A DNA stretch of 64,000 nucleotides. Origin: JAFGMQ01 sp036733345. Lineage in GTDB: Bacteria; Desulfobacterota; DSM-4660; Desulfatiglandales; Desulfatiglandaceae. Positions within the stretch are counted from its first letter, which is position 1, and the number at the start of each line of letters is the position of its first letter. The notes beneath the pieces were generated by a model. That model was not told the origin of the DNA. It ran no database searches and saw only the letters and a program-made list of their open reading frames with translations. The stretch spans positions 124,001 to 188,000 of the forward strand of contig DAINAR010000001.1 in NCBI GenBank assembly GCA_036733345.1, read 5' to 3'. The position numbers and the translations under genes were made by a program. Below, piece after piece: positions 37,601 to 44,122 of this stretch.

Positions 37601-38444
37601 AGGGACTGTTACAGACGGTGTCAACCCCATACAGGGAGCTACCATCACATTCTCCCACAACGGCCATACGGAAAACACTGCTGCAGACGGTACATACTCC
37701 TATACTGTAGACTACAATACTACCACTACCATCACTCCAAGCCATGCGGGATACGGCAGCTGGACCCCTGCTGACCGCACTGTTAATAACATATCTGCCG
37801 ATCAGCCTGATCAGGACTTCTCATCGACTTCCGATACTGATGGAGTACCAGCACAGGAGGAGAGCGGTCCAGACGGAAATGACCCATCCTATGATGGAAA
37901 CGGCGACGGAGTACCGGACAATAACCAGCCCAATGTTGTTTCATTCCACACCGAAGACGGCAATAACTATGTCACTCTTGCAGCCCCGGACGGTACAATC
38001 TTTGCTGATGTCCATGCCCTTCCTTCTCCGGCCCCTGGTATTTTTCCTGAACTGCTCTCCTTCCCTTACGGGATGTTCAGTTTTACCCTGACCGGAGTAA
38101 CACCGGGAGGGGCAGCTCAGGTAGTCCTGTTTCTTTCAGGAGAGGCCTCCATAGACTCATACTGGAAATACGGCAGGGAGCCGGGTGATGAGACAGTGCA
38201 CCCTTATGAGTTTATGCTTGCAGACGGGACCGGCGCTGAAATTATTGGTAATACTATTGTGCTCCACTTCATAGACGGAGAAAAGGGCGATGACGGCCTT
38301 ATCGCAGAAGGGACAATCGTTGATGACGGTGGCCCGGGAGCTACTTCAACTGTCATCCCTGCTCTCTCAAATGAAGGGATGATTGCACTTGTAATACTTC
38401 TTTCATTCTTCGCCTTCTTAATGATCAGAAGGAGAAGGATATAA
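31629..38444 (+). CDS. Giant exported repeat protein with choice-of-anchor U and IPTL-CTERM-like tail
   Basis: The product has 2271 residues; AGAGG precedes the ATG. A signal peptide ends near AKA (residue 35). The order is: a fibronectin-like segment (about 158-255), two bacterial-repeat modules with YTVSTSAG and paired Cys (258-400), a choice-of-anchor D domain (404-526), a fibronectin-like domain (528-645) and a lamin-tail-like domain (INEVDADTPGSDVAEFIEL, 648-818). Then come eight tandem repeats of about 123 residues (830-1820), three carboxypeptidase-regulatory-like repeats (1821-2063), choice-of-anchor U (2101-2238) and the IPALSNEGMI sorting tail with RRRR. It is a surface protein of unknown ligand. 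Its last 1 kb is nearly collinear with the previous gene. Confidence 0.85.
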   Translation: MASIIYQNFRTFKLLILFIPCFVAIILNAHIAKADCVNTPISIAAGSNTITGTLSTDCNNLYGYGYNYAHYSFTLSSTKKTAITLTIYSNRAWFGVVEGTVTNTNYPTGPYVIAPDPPIDNPGLKSATLNAGTYTIELGPGAWPNGNYNYRLSVSTIPPTATTTAATDLGLFSGTLNGTVDDNDAGTTVSFEYGTTTGYGSSTGTVGTIYHGDGSSSFSRAVSNLECETTYHYRIVATNAIGTSYGADQTFTTTGSCPTYTVSTSAGDHGDITPASVIVKHGRTTSFNVLPDTGYHTSSVTGCVGSLDGDTYTTGPVTSACTVTANFAINTYTVSTSAGVGGTIDPASRIVDHGLPASFTITPDPGYSISSVTGCDGTLDGDTYTTGAITGPCTVTATFVYLKEIEIKGNGNLILDGDTSPSVDDDTDFGSVDVISGTNANTFTIENLGGGTLSLTGSSPYVSITGHTSDFTLTSTPLNSISAGSSTSFEITFNPTAGGTRSASISIANDDSDENPYNFDIQGTGIYIAPTTQAHTVTFSNVKASQMTIGWTNGSGANRAVFLYQGSSGTASPVDNTTYTAHTEFKAGTQIGATGWYCIYNGTGSSVAVIGLMPGSTYRAMVCEYNGTAGYESYVTDTASDNPANQPMDQIMINEVDADTPGSDVAEFIELYDGGTGNVSLDGLVVVFYDGATDLSYNSIDLDGYSTDANGYFVMGNSGVSGVDLTFPNNTLQDGTDAVALYVGNGTNFPNGTALTTTNLVDAVVYDTDDPDDAALLALILSGGQVNENARGNSEGHSNQRIPNGTGGLRSTSTYDQQPPTPDAQNYAYPEIISATYDYSTNQLVVTGAHLVANTGAYNDVSVSMLTFTGEGGGTYTLSSTGDVEITSSTQFSVTLSGMDIPNVESLLNKDGTSSYGGTTYNLAAADNWMTGSPSADDISDPTNGITVSNYAIPVITSATYDAATGQLAAIGTNFVLNPGATNDVDASLFTFTGQGGGTYTLTNTSDVDIASSTQFTLILSATDKPDVNGLLNKNGTQSSNGVTYNLATADNWMPGSPAGNNIADATTGITVSNVPVPAITSAAYDYSTNVLTVTGTDFISSPGAANDVDVTKLTVTGEGGGTCTLASSGNVEITSSTEFSVTITGSDLPNVEALLNKDGTSSYGGTTYNLAAAEDWMTAADPLENIADLTGNGITVSNYANPAITSAAYDANTGQMVLTGTNLVAESGAANDIDASLLTITGEGSNSYQLTDTPDVDLTSASSFTVTLSAEDRLHVNGLLNKNGSSSADATAYNLAAADNWATGAPEADNIEDLTGNPVTVGNVQIPTITSATYDSDTGVFVVTGTNLFKKPGALNDIDVTKFTVTGEGGNYTISDAIADVEITSATEFTFTVTGTDKTQVDLRLDLFGTQSSGGMTYNLAAAEDWLTAADPAANIADLSNNGITVSISPKIASATYDASTGVLVVTGTNIQENAGGSDIDASKFTLKGEGDSEYTLTNTPDVNRTSASQFTLTLSVIDRAAANQIMNRNGTASTGGTVYNLAAADDWCTNVTDGNTDDLNGNAITVTDVPVPTITSATYNATTGVLVVTGTGMLKKDGALNDIDVSMLSITGEGNETYQLTDTADVEITSGTEFTIVLNATDKNAVNMIINKNGTTSTSGTTYNLAAAEDWAAGADPAINDIDATGNPITASNVSVPVITTSSYHWSNGILTATGTGFLKKEGANNDIDASKFTFRGEGGGTYTLLGSPDVDITSGTEFSIILDATDKAEVNLLLNEPGTSSIDNTVYNLAAAEDWATGADPAVNVVDATTPITASGFSVTISGTVTDGTNPIQGATITFSHDSHTETTAADGTYSYTVPGGITTTVTPSHTGYGGWNPANRTYTNISADQPNQDFQGTINTYTISGTITDGVNPIEGVTITFSHNGHTETTAADGTYSYTVDYNTTTTITPTHPGYGSWNPADRTVNNISANQPGQDFHGTINTYTISGTVTDGVNPIQGATITFSHNGHTENTAADGTYSYTVDYNTTTTITPSHAGYGSWTPADRTVNNISADQPDQDFSSTSDTDGVPAQEESGPDGNDPSYDGNGDGVPDNNQPNVVSFHTEDGNNYVTLAAPDGTIFADVHALPSPAPGIFPELLSFPYGMFSFTLTGVTPGGAAQVVLFLSGEASIDSYWKYGREPGDETVHPYEFMLADGTGAEIIGNTIVLHFIDGEKGDDGLIAEGTIVDDGGPGATSTVIPALSNEGMIALVILLSFFAFLMIRRRRI
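34115..37085 (+). repeat. Eight tandem coding repeats of about 370 bp
   Basis: Each unit encodes about 123 residues, opening P-x-I-T-S-A-x-Y-(D/N) and closing YNLAAAxxW followed by a D-rich linker and ITVSN-like strand. Units begin near 34115, 34484, 34857, 35230, 35603, 35977, 36346 and 36717. They are diverged at DNA level, so they are old compared with the near-identical 3' blocks. Confidence 0.85.
37374..37674 (+). repeat. 301-bp block, second copy of 30085-30385
   Basis: It is identical by eye to the first copy at a constant offset of 7289 bases, and encodes a carboxypeptidase-regulatory-like repeat. Confidence 0.85.
37903..38338 (+). repeat. 436-bp choice-of-anchor U block, copy 2
   Basis: It is identical to 30614-31049 at the same 7289-base offset. 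The intervening 37675-37902 is diverged, giving a mosaic pattern. Confidence 0.88.
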
Positions 38445-38490
38445 GAGTTTGAATAGCCAGTAACAAGGCAGAAGAAAGGAGAAATGCCAT

Positions 38491-38868
38491 ATGTTGGGGA
38501 AAATGATCATCTCAAAGATATCGGTAAGTCTCATTACCATCGTTGCTGCTGCTGTGACACTGGCAGCATTCACTGTGAGTGTGAACGCACACCCACCTTC
38601 CAGCGTGGCGCTACAGTATGACTCGGCCGGGCAGGCCCTGACAGTCATGGTTACTCATTCCCCCTTCAGAGACGGGAGTCACTACATCAATGTGATCGAA
38701 ATCGTCAAAAACGGTAAGACCATAGATAAATTTTCCTACAAGGACCAGCCCGGAGAAACATTTACCCGGACCTTTGCTTTACCGGCAGTTGATGGAGACG
38801 TTCTTGAAGCAAAGGCCACATGCAGCAAGTACGGCTCGCTGACGGGAAAGCTGTCCGTCGGGAAATGA
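38491..38868 (+). CDS. Small secreted protein, Ig-like/desulfoferrodoxin-like fold suspected
   Basis: This 125-residue protein has a signal peptide (MLGKMIISKISVSLITIVAA) ending near VNA. The mature part starts HPPSSVALQYD and contains VTHSPFRDGSHYINVIEI and ATCSKYGSLTGKLSV. This pattern of beta strands recalls the desulfoferrodoxin/SoxZ-like beta sandwich, but the metal ligands of superoxide reductase are not recognisable. AGGAG lies nine bases before the ATG. It is followed 40 bases later by a b561-like membrane protein, so the two probably form a periplasm/membrane pair. Its function is unknown. Confidence 0.6.
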   Translation: MLGKMIISKISVSLITIVAAAVTLAAFTVSVNAHPPSSVALQYDSAGQALTVMVTHSPFRDGSHYINVIEIVKNGKTIDKFSYKDQPGETFTRTFALPAVDGDVLEAKATCSKYGSLTGKLSVGK

Positions 38869-38908
38869 CCGGACTCCACCAGGGTTGATAAAAATGGGGG
38901 AATCATAG

Positions 38909-39322
38909 ATGAAAATTTACATCCACAGCGGTCTCATGGTGCTGGGTTTCTGCCTCATGTTATCTGGCTTTGCAGCAGCCCGTTTCCTGAGGGCCAGACG
39001 CAGCTGGCTCAGGATTCACAGGGCTCTCGGTACGGCAGGCGCATCATCCATCCTGCTGGGGTTTATAGCCGCTTTTCTCATGGTTGCCCTCTTTGGGGGA
39101 AACCATTTCGCCGTTTTCCACGCCCGCCTGGGCATGGCGACAGTTATGATGAGTCTCCTGATCCCCGCCCTCGGGCAACTCCAGTTTACAATGAAATCCA
39201 GGGCAAAGTTCATCCGCACCTGGCATCGACGATCAGGGACAATAACACTTGTATTAATTGCCCTTGCGATCATCTCGGGAATTATACGGGTCGGCATTTT
39301 GCCTGTGAATCTCCATTTCTGA
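38909..39322 (+). CDS. Cytochrome b561-like four-helix membrane protein
   Basis: This 137-residue protein has four predicted transmembrane helices (about residues 8-26, 45-65, 75-93 and 113-130). Histidines sit at helix ends: His6, IHRALG, FHARLG and TWHRRSG. That spacing fits a b561-type core with two haems, although a soluble partner domain is absent. GGGGGA precedes the ATG. It probably moves electrons across the membrane, perhaps with the small secreted protein upstream. The assignment rests on topology and His pattern, so it is moderate. Confidence 0.6.
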   Translation: MKIYIHSGLMVLGFCLMLSGFAAARFLRARRSWLRIHRALGTAGASSILLGFIAAFLMVALFGGNHFAVFHARLGMATVMMSLLIPALGQLQFTMKSRAKFIRTWHRRSGTITLVLIALAIISGIIRVGILPVNLHF

Positions 39323-39358
39323 TGAAGGCTGTTCAATCTGCCTTGAGACACCACAGGC

Positions 39359-39574
39359 CCTGAAATTATTGGAAATACCATCATACTGCATTTCATAGAC
39401 TGACAAAAGGGCGATGATGGCCTTATCGCAGAAGGGACTATTGTTGATGACGGAGGGCCAGGTGTTACCGCTGAAAGTATCCCTGCTCTATCAAATAAAG
39501 GGATGATCGTATTTATGATCATGCTTTCAGTCATGGCTTTATTGATAATCCGAGCAAGAAAGCAGTCCGCATAG
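39359..39574 (+). pseudogene. Remnant of a choice-of-anchor U / IPTL-CTERM-like gene end
   Basis: The frame reads EIIGNTIILHFID, then an internal TGA at 39401 where the intact copies have GGA, then QKGDDGLIAEGTIVDDGG and IPALSNKGMI with a hydrophobic helix and RARK before TAG. It is the last 70 or so codons of a fourth family member. Nothing upstream matches the rest of such a gene, so the fragment lies directly after an unrelated membrane-protein gene. It shows that this locus once held another copy or received a 3'-end fragment. Confidence 0.88.
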
Positions 39575-39860
39575 AGGCTCACTCGTAAATTCATGCACTA
39601 ACATGAAGACAGAATAATTTGCACCTTGTGCTATTAATATTTTGCTTATTCCAGCAACTTATGTCATTTGTGACATGATGTATGTTTCCCGGGCCGTTCC
39701 GGTTTAAGCCCAGATAAATGTCGATACGAAAACTGGAACGTACTTGGTATGAATTGTACGGTCTTTCCGCCACCATCCGCGCCATCTGTGCCCTTATGGG
39801 GGCAATGCAGCTTTTAATGTAGCGATGTCATAAAACTAATCATATGAAGGGGTACGCGTT

Positions 39861-40709
39861 ATGAAACATACAGCACAGTTCGTAATCATTCTGTCTTTTA
39901 TACTATGTCTGGCCGATATCGGCTCTTCCGAGGAAACTTCCATTACCTTGCCAACCAACGACAGCACAAGCAGTTTTAATGTTAAAAATCAGTCCGGCAC
40001 AGATGTATTCAAGGTTGACGGCAGCGGAAAGATTACGGGTAACGGAAGCGGGCTTTCCAATGAAGCTCTACTGGCTCGTATTGCAACACTTGAAAGTCAG
40101 GTGAACACATTGATGTCAATACTTCAAGGGTTGACAAGAAATGGTAATAATATTGTTTTTACCGGCGTCAATGTGCAGATTGTAAATGGTGCTGGAACTA
40201 CAGACTCCGCAAACGGAACCGGAAATCTCATTGTTGGCTATAATGAGTTGAGAGAGGTTGTCGGTGATAACCGTACAGGCTCGCACAATATAGTTGTTGG
40301 TAGGCATAATAATTATTCCAGCTGGGGAGGCATTGTAGTTGGGTATTATAATGATATTTCAGGTGTGTATGCCAGCGTCAGCGGTAGTTATGAGAACACA
40401 GCCAGCGGACATTTTTCCAGCGTCAGCGGGGGTAGGGCTAACACAGCAAGCGGATATGGTGCCAGCGTCAGCGGGGGTCGGCTTAACACAGCCAGTGGAG
40501 GTTTTTCCAGCGTCAGTGGCGGTCTTTCTAATACAGCCAGCGGAAATCATTCCAGCGTCAGTGGTGGTGAGCATAATACAGCCAGCGGAAATTATTCCAG
40601 TGTCAGCGGAGGAAACGGGGCTTCCGCAGGCGGGGAATACAACTGGCGGGCCGGGCAAGAGCGCACGGGCGTATTCAATTACGTCGGCACCTATTTCTCT
40701 TTCTACTAA
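39861..40709 (+). CDS. Exported YadA-head-like repeat protein
   Basis: This 282-residue protein has a signal peptide ending near GSS (residue 23). After a short beta-rich segment (SGTDVFKVDGSGKITGNGSG) comes a probable coiled coil (ALLARIATLESQVNTLMSIL, about 70-90). The region 125-175 has the pattern GNLIVGYNE and GSHNIVVGRHN. Five 15-residue repeats of type NTASGxxSSVSGGxx then form a likely left-handed beta-roll, as in trimeric autotransporter adhesin heads. The end (GGEYNWRAGQERTGVF) is short and no membrane anchor is present, so it is not a complete autotransporter. AAGGGG precedes the ATG. It may be a secreted or surface-associated adhesin. Confidence 0.75.
   Translation: MKHTAQFVIILSFILCLADIGSSEETSITLPTNDSTSSFNVKNQSGTDVFKVDGSGKITGNGSGLSNEALLARIATLESQVNTLMSILQGLTRNGNNIVFTGVNVQIVNGAGTTDSANGTGNLIVGYNELREVVGDNRTGSHNIVVGRHNNYSSWGGIVVGYYNDISGVYASVSGSYENTASGHFSSVSGGRANTASGYGASVSGGRLNTASGGFSSVSGGLSNTASGNHSSVSGGEHNTASGNYSSVSGGNGASAGGEYNWRAGQERTGVFNYVGTYFSFY
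40395..40619 (+). repeat. Five tandem 45-bp coding repeats
   Basis: Units start AACACAGC or AATACAGC and contain a conserved (T)TCCAG(C/T)GTCAG(C/T)GG core. They encode the 15-residue beta-roll repeats. Copy number could vary by slippage or recombination. Confidence 0.88.
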
Positions 40710-40766
40710 TTGAGCCGAGCGGACCGGTTTTCCCAGTGTTACAGTTTGACACCGTAGAGTTACATG

Positions 40767-40904
40767 ATGTTGTGCCTGGGAAAGGTAAAGATGGAGGATA
40801 TGAAGGCAGAGATCGCTCTATTGAAAGTAGAGCTTCATCCCTCAGAGCCCAGCTTGCAGCAAAAAAAGGAGGGCAAAGAGATGACCTGTGCCACCTTAAA
40901 TTAA
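40767..40904 (+). CDS. Possible small ORF or adhesin remnant
   Basis: This 45-residue frame contains KMEDMKAEIALLKVEL, a charged heptad-like segment. Such segments are common near the ends of repeat adhesins. There is no good ribosome site and no signal sequence. It may be a leftover of a longer 3' end of the upstream adhesin gene, or chance. Confidence 0.25.
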   Translation: MLCLGKVKMEDMKAEIALLKVELHPSEPSLQQKKEGKEMTCATLN

Positions 40905-40941
40905 GTTGTATCAACGCTATACCAAAACAAAGAGCAGTCAA

Positions 40942-42990
40942 ATGAAAAAGATATATTGCAACCTTGCTGCATTATTGATTCTTTTATTTATAGCTCCTCC
41001 GGTTGGAGCAGAGGGTCTATCAATAGGCTCAGGCACAACCTTTTCTCTTGATTCATCGACATTAAAGCTGAGCGGAAACTGGAGTAACATCGGCACATTT
41101 ACTCCAGGCTCGGGGACGGTCGTCTTCAACGGAGAGATCGGCAACCAGACTATTACCAATTTATCCGGCGAAACTTTCTTTAATATTACGGTAAACAAAG
41201 CAGCCGGTGATGTTCAACTATTAAGTAATGTAGCTGTCACCGGAACATTGACTGTTACAAGCGGGGATGTTGACCTTAACGGGAATGTTATAACTTTAGG
41301 AAATTCGGGCATGTTAAGCGAATCCGCTGGCAATACGGTTAAGGGAACCTCGGGTTATATAACCGCCACAAGAAACCTTAATGCGCCTGCAGGTGAAAAT
41401 GTCGCTGGTATGGGAGCTGTCATTACTTCATCAGCAGATCCTGGAAACACGACTATTAACAGGGGCCATGCCCAGCAGACAGGGATCGGAAACGCCTCCA
41501 TCCTCAGGTATTACGATATTATGCCAGCCAATAATGCAGGGCTTAATGCGACTCTGGATTTTTATTATGATGATTCGGAATTGAACGGCCTTACGGAGAA
41601 TAAATTTGTGCTGTTCAAATCGACCGACAACGGGGCTAGTTGGTCAAACCAGGGCGGCACAGCTGCACCCCCAGTCAATACTGTGATAAAAACGGCTATT
41701 GCCTCTTTTTCGAGATGGACAGTCGCGGATTCCAGCCAGCCGCTTTCAGCCCCGGAGATGGATGTCCAGGGAAACGCCATCTCAATAGCGGATGGAGATA
41801 CAACCCCCAGCGAAGCAGATAACACGGACTTTGGATCGACAGGTCTTGTCAGCGGCGGAGTAACACATACATTTACCATCCTGAATACAGGCACGGATAC
41901 CCTGATCCTGACCGATCCTTCTCCCTACATATCGATCTCGGGGACCCATGCCGGGGACTTCTCGGTATCCTCCATACCATCCGGCAGCATTGCCGCAGGG
42001 GGCGGGATCACGACCTTTGATATCACCTTTACCCCGGGTGCACTGGGGATACGAGAGGCGACGGTCAGCATCGCAAACGACGATTTCGATGAGAATCCCT
42101 ATGACTTTGCCATACAGGGAAACGTCCTTTCCGATGTCACCATATCGGGGATGGTGACGGATGGGGTGAATCCCATCGAAGGAGCAATCATCACCTTTTC
42201 CCATGACGGTCATACCGAAACGACCGCCTCCGACGGAAATTATTCGTATGTTGTCTCAGCCGCGATCACGACGACGGTGACTCCCTCTCATCCGGGCTAT
42301 AGCAGTTGGGATCCTGAGAACAGACAACTGACAAATATACTGGACAGCCAGCCTGATCAGGACTTCTTATCAACTTCCGACTCTGATGCAATACCCACTC
42401 AGGAGGAGAACGGACCTGACGGGACTGATCCATCCTACGACGGAAACGGTGATGGAGTACCGGATTGCAACCAGCCCAATGTTGTCTCCTTCCACACTGA
42501 GGACGGCAATAACTATGTCACTCTTGCAGCCCCGGACGGTACAATCTTTGCTGATGTCCATGCCCTTCCTTCTCCGGCCCCTGGTATTTTTCCTGAACTG
42601 CTCTCCTTCCCTTACGGGATGTTCAGTTTTACCCTGACCGGAGTAACACCGGGAGGGGCAGCTCAGGTAGTCCTGTTTCTTTCAGGAGAGGCCTCCATAG
42701 ACTCATACTGGAAATACGGCAGGGAGCCGGGTGATGAGACAGTGCACCCATATGAGTTTATGCTGGCAGACGGAACCGGCGCTGAGATTAATAGAAATAC
42801 CATCATACTCCATTTCATAGACGGACAAAAGGGCGATGACGGCCTTATTGCCGAAGGTACTATTGTTGATGACGGAGGCCCGGTAGTTGCTGCGGATAGT
42901 ATCCCCGCCCTCTCAAATACAGGGATGATTGTACTTGTAATACTTCTGTCATTCTTCGCCTTTTTGATGATCAGAAGGAGAAGGATATAA
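40942..42990 (+). CDS. Exported choice-of-anchor D/U protein with IPTL-CTERM-like tail
   Basis: This 682-residue protein is the third and shortest intact member of the family. The start is ATG 40942, which heads a signal peptide (MKKIYCNLAALLILLF, cleavage near VGA); a TTG 36 bases earlier would bury it. Residues 25-270 are a beta-helix-like region (GTTFSLDSSTLKLSGNWSN, then a YYDDSELNGL segment). A choice-of-anchor D domain (270-395), one carboxypeptidase-regulatory-like repeat (397-477), a choice-of-anchor U domain (513-650) and the IPALSNTGMI tail with RRRR follow. The central part of its anchor U domain is identical in DNA to the two giant genes, while the flanks are not. Confidence 0.85.
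   Translation: MKKIYCNLAALLILLFIAPPVGAEGLSIGSGTTFSLDSSTLKLSGNWSNIGTFTPGSGTVVFNGEIGNQTITNLSGETFFNITVNKAAGDVQLLSNVAVTGTLTVTSGDVDLNGNVITLGNSGMLSESAGNTVKGTSGYITATRNLNAPAGENVAGMGAVITSSADPGNTTINRGHAQQTGIGNASILRYYDIMPANNAGLNATLDFYYDDSELNGLTENKFVLFKSTDNGASWSNQGGTAAPPVNTVIKTAIASFSRWTVADSSQPLSAPEMDVQGNAISIADGDTTPSEADNTDFGSTGLVSGGVTHTFTILNTGTDTLILTDPSPYISISGTHAGDFSVSSIPSGSIAAGGGITTFDITFTPGALGIREATVSIANDDFDENPYDFAIQGNVLSDVTISGMVTDGVNPIEGAIITFSHDGHTETTASDGNYSYVVSAAITTTVTPSHPGYSSWDPENRQLTNILDSQPDQDFLSTSDSDAIPTQEENGPDGTDPSYDGNGDGVPDCNQPNVVSFHTEDGNNYVTLAAPDGTIFADVHALPSPAPGIFPELLSFPYGMFSFTLTGVTPGGAAQVVLFLSGEASIDSYWKYGREPGDETVHPYEFMLADGTGAEINRNTIILHFIDGQKGDDGLIAEGTIVDDGGPVVAADSIPALSNTGMIVLVILLSFFAFLMIRRRRI
42502..42749 (+). 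repeat. 248-bp choice-of-anchor U block, copy 3
   Basis: It is identical by eye to 30667-30914 and 37956-38203. Differences reappear at once on both sides, for example at 42750. Confidence 0.88.
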
Positions 42991-43011
42991 GCGAATATAG
43001 ATGCCGAATCA

Positions 43012-44028
43012 TCACTCCAGCAATTCATCCAGAGGGTCCTCGACCGTTTCCTTCAGGATGAGTCTTTTTGCGACATCCCTGTCATATATATGTACTTTAT
43101 GTGTTATGTATCTTGCCAGCAGATATTCAAACGGGAGCCAGGTTATGTGGCCAATGGGTATGATATATCTTTCTGCTCCTGCCATGTCTTTGTACAGAAG
43201 TCTTCGGCTCTGTATAGGTAATGAATGATCAAACAGGGCATCTATGAAGGCAATTTTTGATTTATCCAGCAGGTGGGCATAGGATAGAGGGTCAATACGG
43301 AAGAGAGGATGGATTTCTTCATTGTTCAAGATTTCATGGAAAGACATCTTTTTGACAGAGGGAAGTTGCTCCTTATAGATCCTGTACAGCCTTTTTTTAT
43401 CATGAAGGTAGTATTCGTTTTTGAACCCGTCCTTAATAATTTTCCTGACAAAGCCGGTTGTCCTGGATTCCAATAGTATCCTGGGAAGATGACCTCCGAT
43501 TGTCATCAAAATGGTCTGGTTGACCCTTGCATCAAGCACCGCAATTATGGTGGAAAGCATTCCGCCAAGACAATATCCTAAAATACAGTTGTTTTCTTTC
43601 CAGAATTTTTTCTGATCAAGAAAGTCTATTATTGAAAGTGTATCGACTATTGCATGTTCCCAGAATTTGTACATGCGGGGAATGTGAGGATGCAAATAGC
43701 TCACACCACTGGCAGAGCCATTTTCTACTCTGGTATAAATTCCCGGAAGTATTAAAACAGAACTGCTTATGCCTGCGGCAGCAAGCTGTTTACCCATCCA
43801 GAGTAAAAACCTGATATTTGAACTGCCTAAACCATGTAATATTATTATTGAAGCCCGTATCTCTGACTTCGGCTGAAAATTGTACAGTTCAACAGTCTCT
43901 GTGCCCGGTTCAGGTTTTTCATACAACGTCGGGAAACGTATATAGCTGCACCTGTAATGTCTGCCCTTAAAGATGTATCCTGAATTGGAAATAATATGTT
44001 TTTTCTTATATGAAAAGTCGATTTTCAT
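43012..44028 (-). CDS. Alpha/beta hydrolase with a Cys nucleophile elbow
   Basis: This is a 338-residue protein without a signal peptide. The fold is shown by the oxyanion strand IIILHGLGSSN (residues 61-71), the nucleophile elbow GYCLGG (Cys153 in place of the usual Ser), an Asp candidate in FIDALFDHSLP and a His in PIGHITWLP. A Cys elbow is seen in dienelactone hydrolases and in PHA synthases (GYCxGG), but overall similarity to either is not obvious. It ends 21 bases from the third anchor-U gene, converging on it, and is followed upstream by a second hydrolase gene on the same strand. Its substrate is unknown. Confidence 0.7.
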   Translation of the reverse strand: MKIDFSYKKKHIISNSGYIFKGRHYRCSYIRFPTLYEKPEPGTETVELYNFQPKSEIRASIIILHGLGSSNIRFLLWMGKQLAAAGISSSVLILPGIYTRVENGSASGVSYLHPHIPRMYKFWEHAIVDTLSIIDFLDQKKFWKENNCILGYCLGGMLSTIIAVLDARVNQTILMTIGGHLPRILLESRTTGFVRKIIKDGFKNEYYLHDKKRLYRIYKEQLPSVKKMSFHEILNNEEIHPLFRIDPLSYAHLLDKSKIAFIDALFDHSLPIQSRRLLYKDMAGAERYIIPIGHITWLPFEYLLARYITHKVHIYDRDVAKRLILKETVEDPLDELLE

Positions 44029-44122
44029 TCTCTATAACCATCCCAAAAGCCTTTAAACAGCTTTTAACAGGTATACATCCCTCAATCAGGGTGACGGGAA
44101 ATAGGCCATTTATGGATGGGCA

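Noticed and set aside
39575..39860. Possible gene in the gap before the YadA-head-like protein
   Set aside because: Short frames are present, but none has a ribosome site, signal sequence or recognisable motif.
40395..40619. Five 45-bp direct repeats considered as CRISPR or a replication iteron
   Set aside because: They are contiguous with no spacers and stay in frame within an exported repeat protein.
24796..43000. The surface-protein block as an integrated prophage or genomic island
   Set aside because: No integrase, phage structural gene, tRNA junction or attachment-site repeat is visible at its edges.
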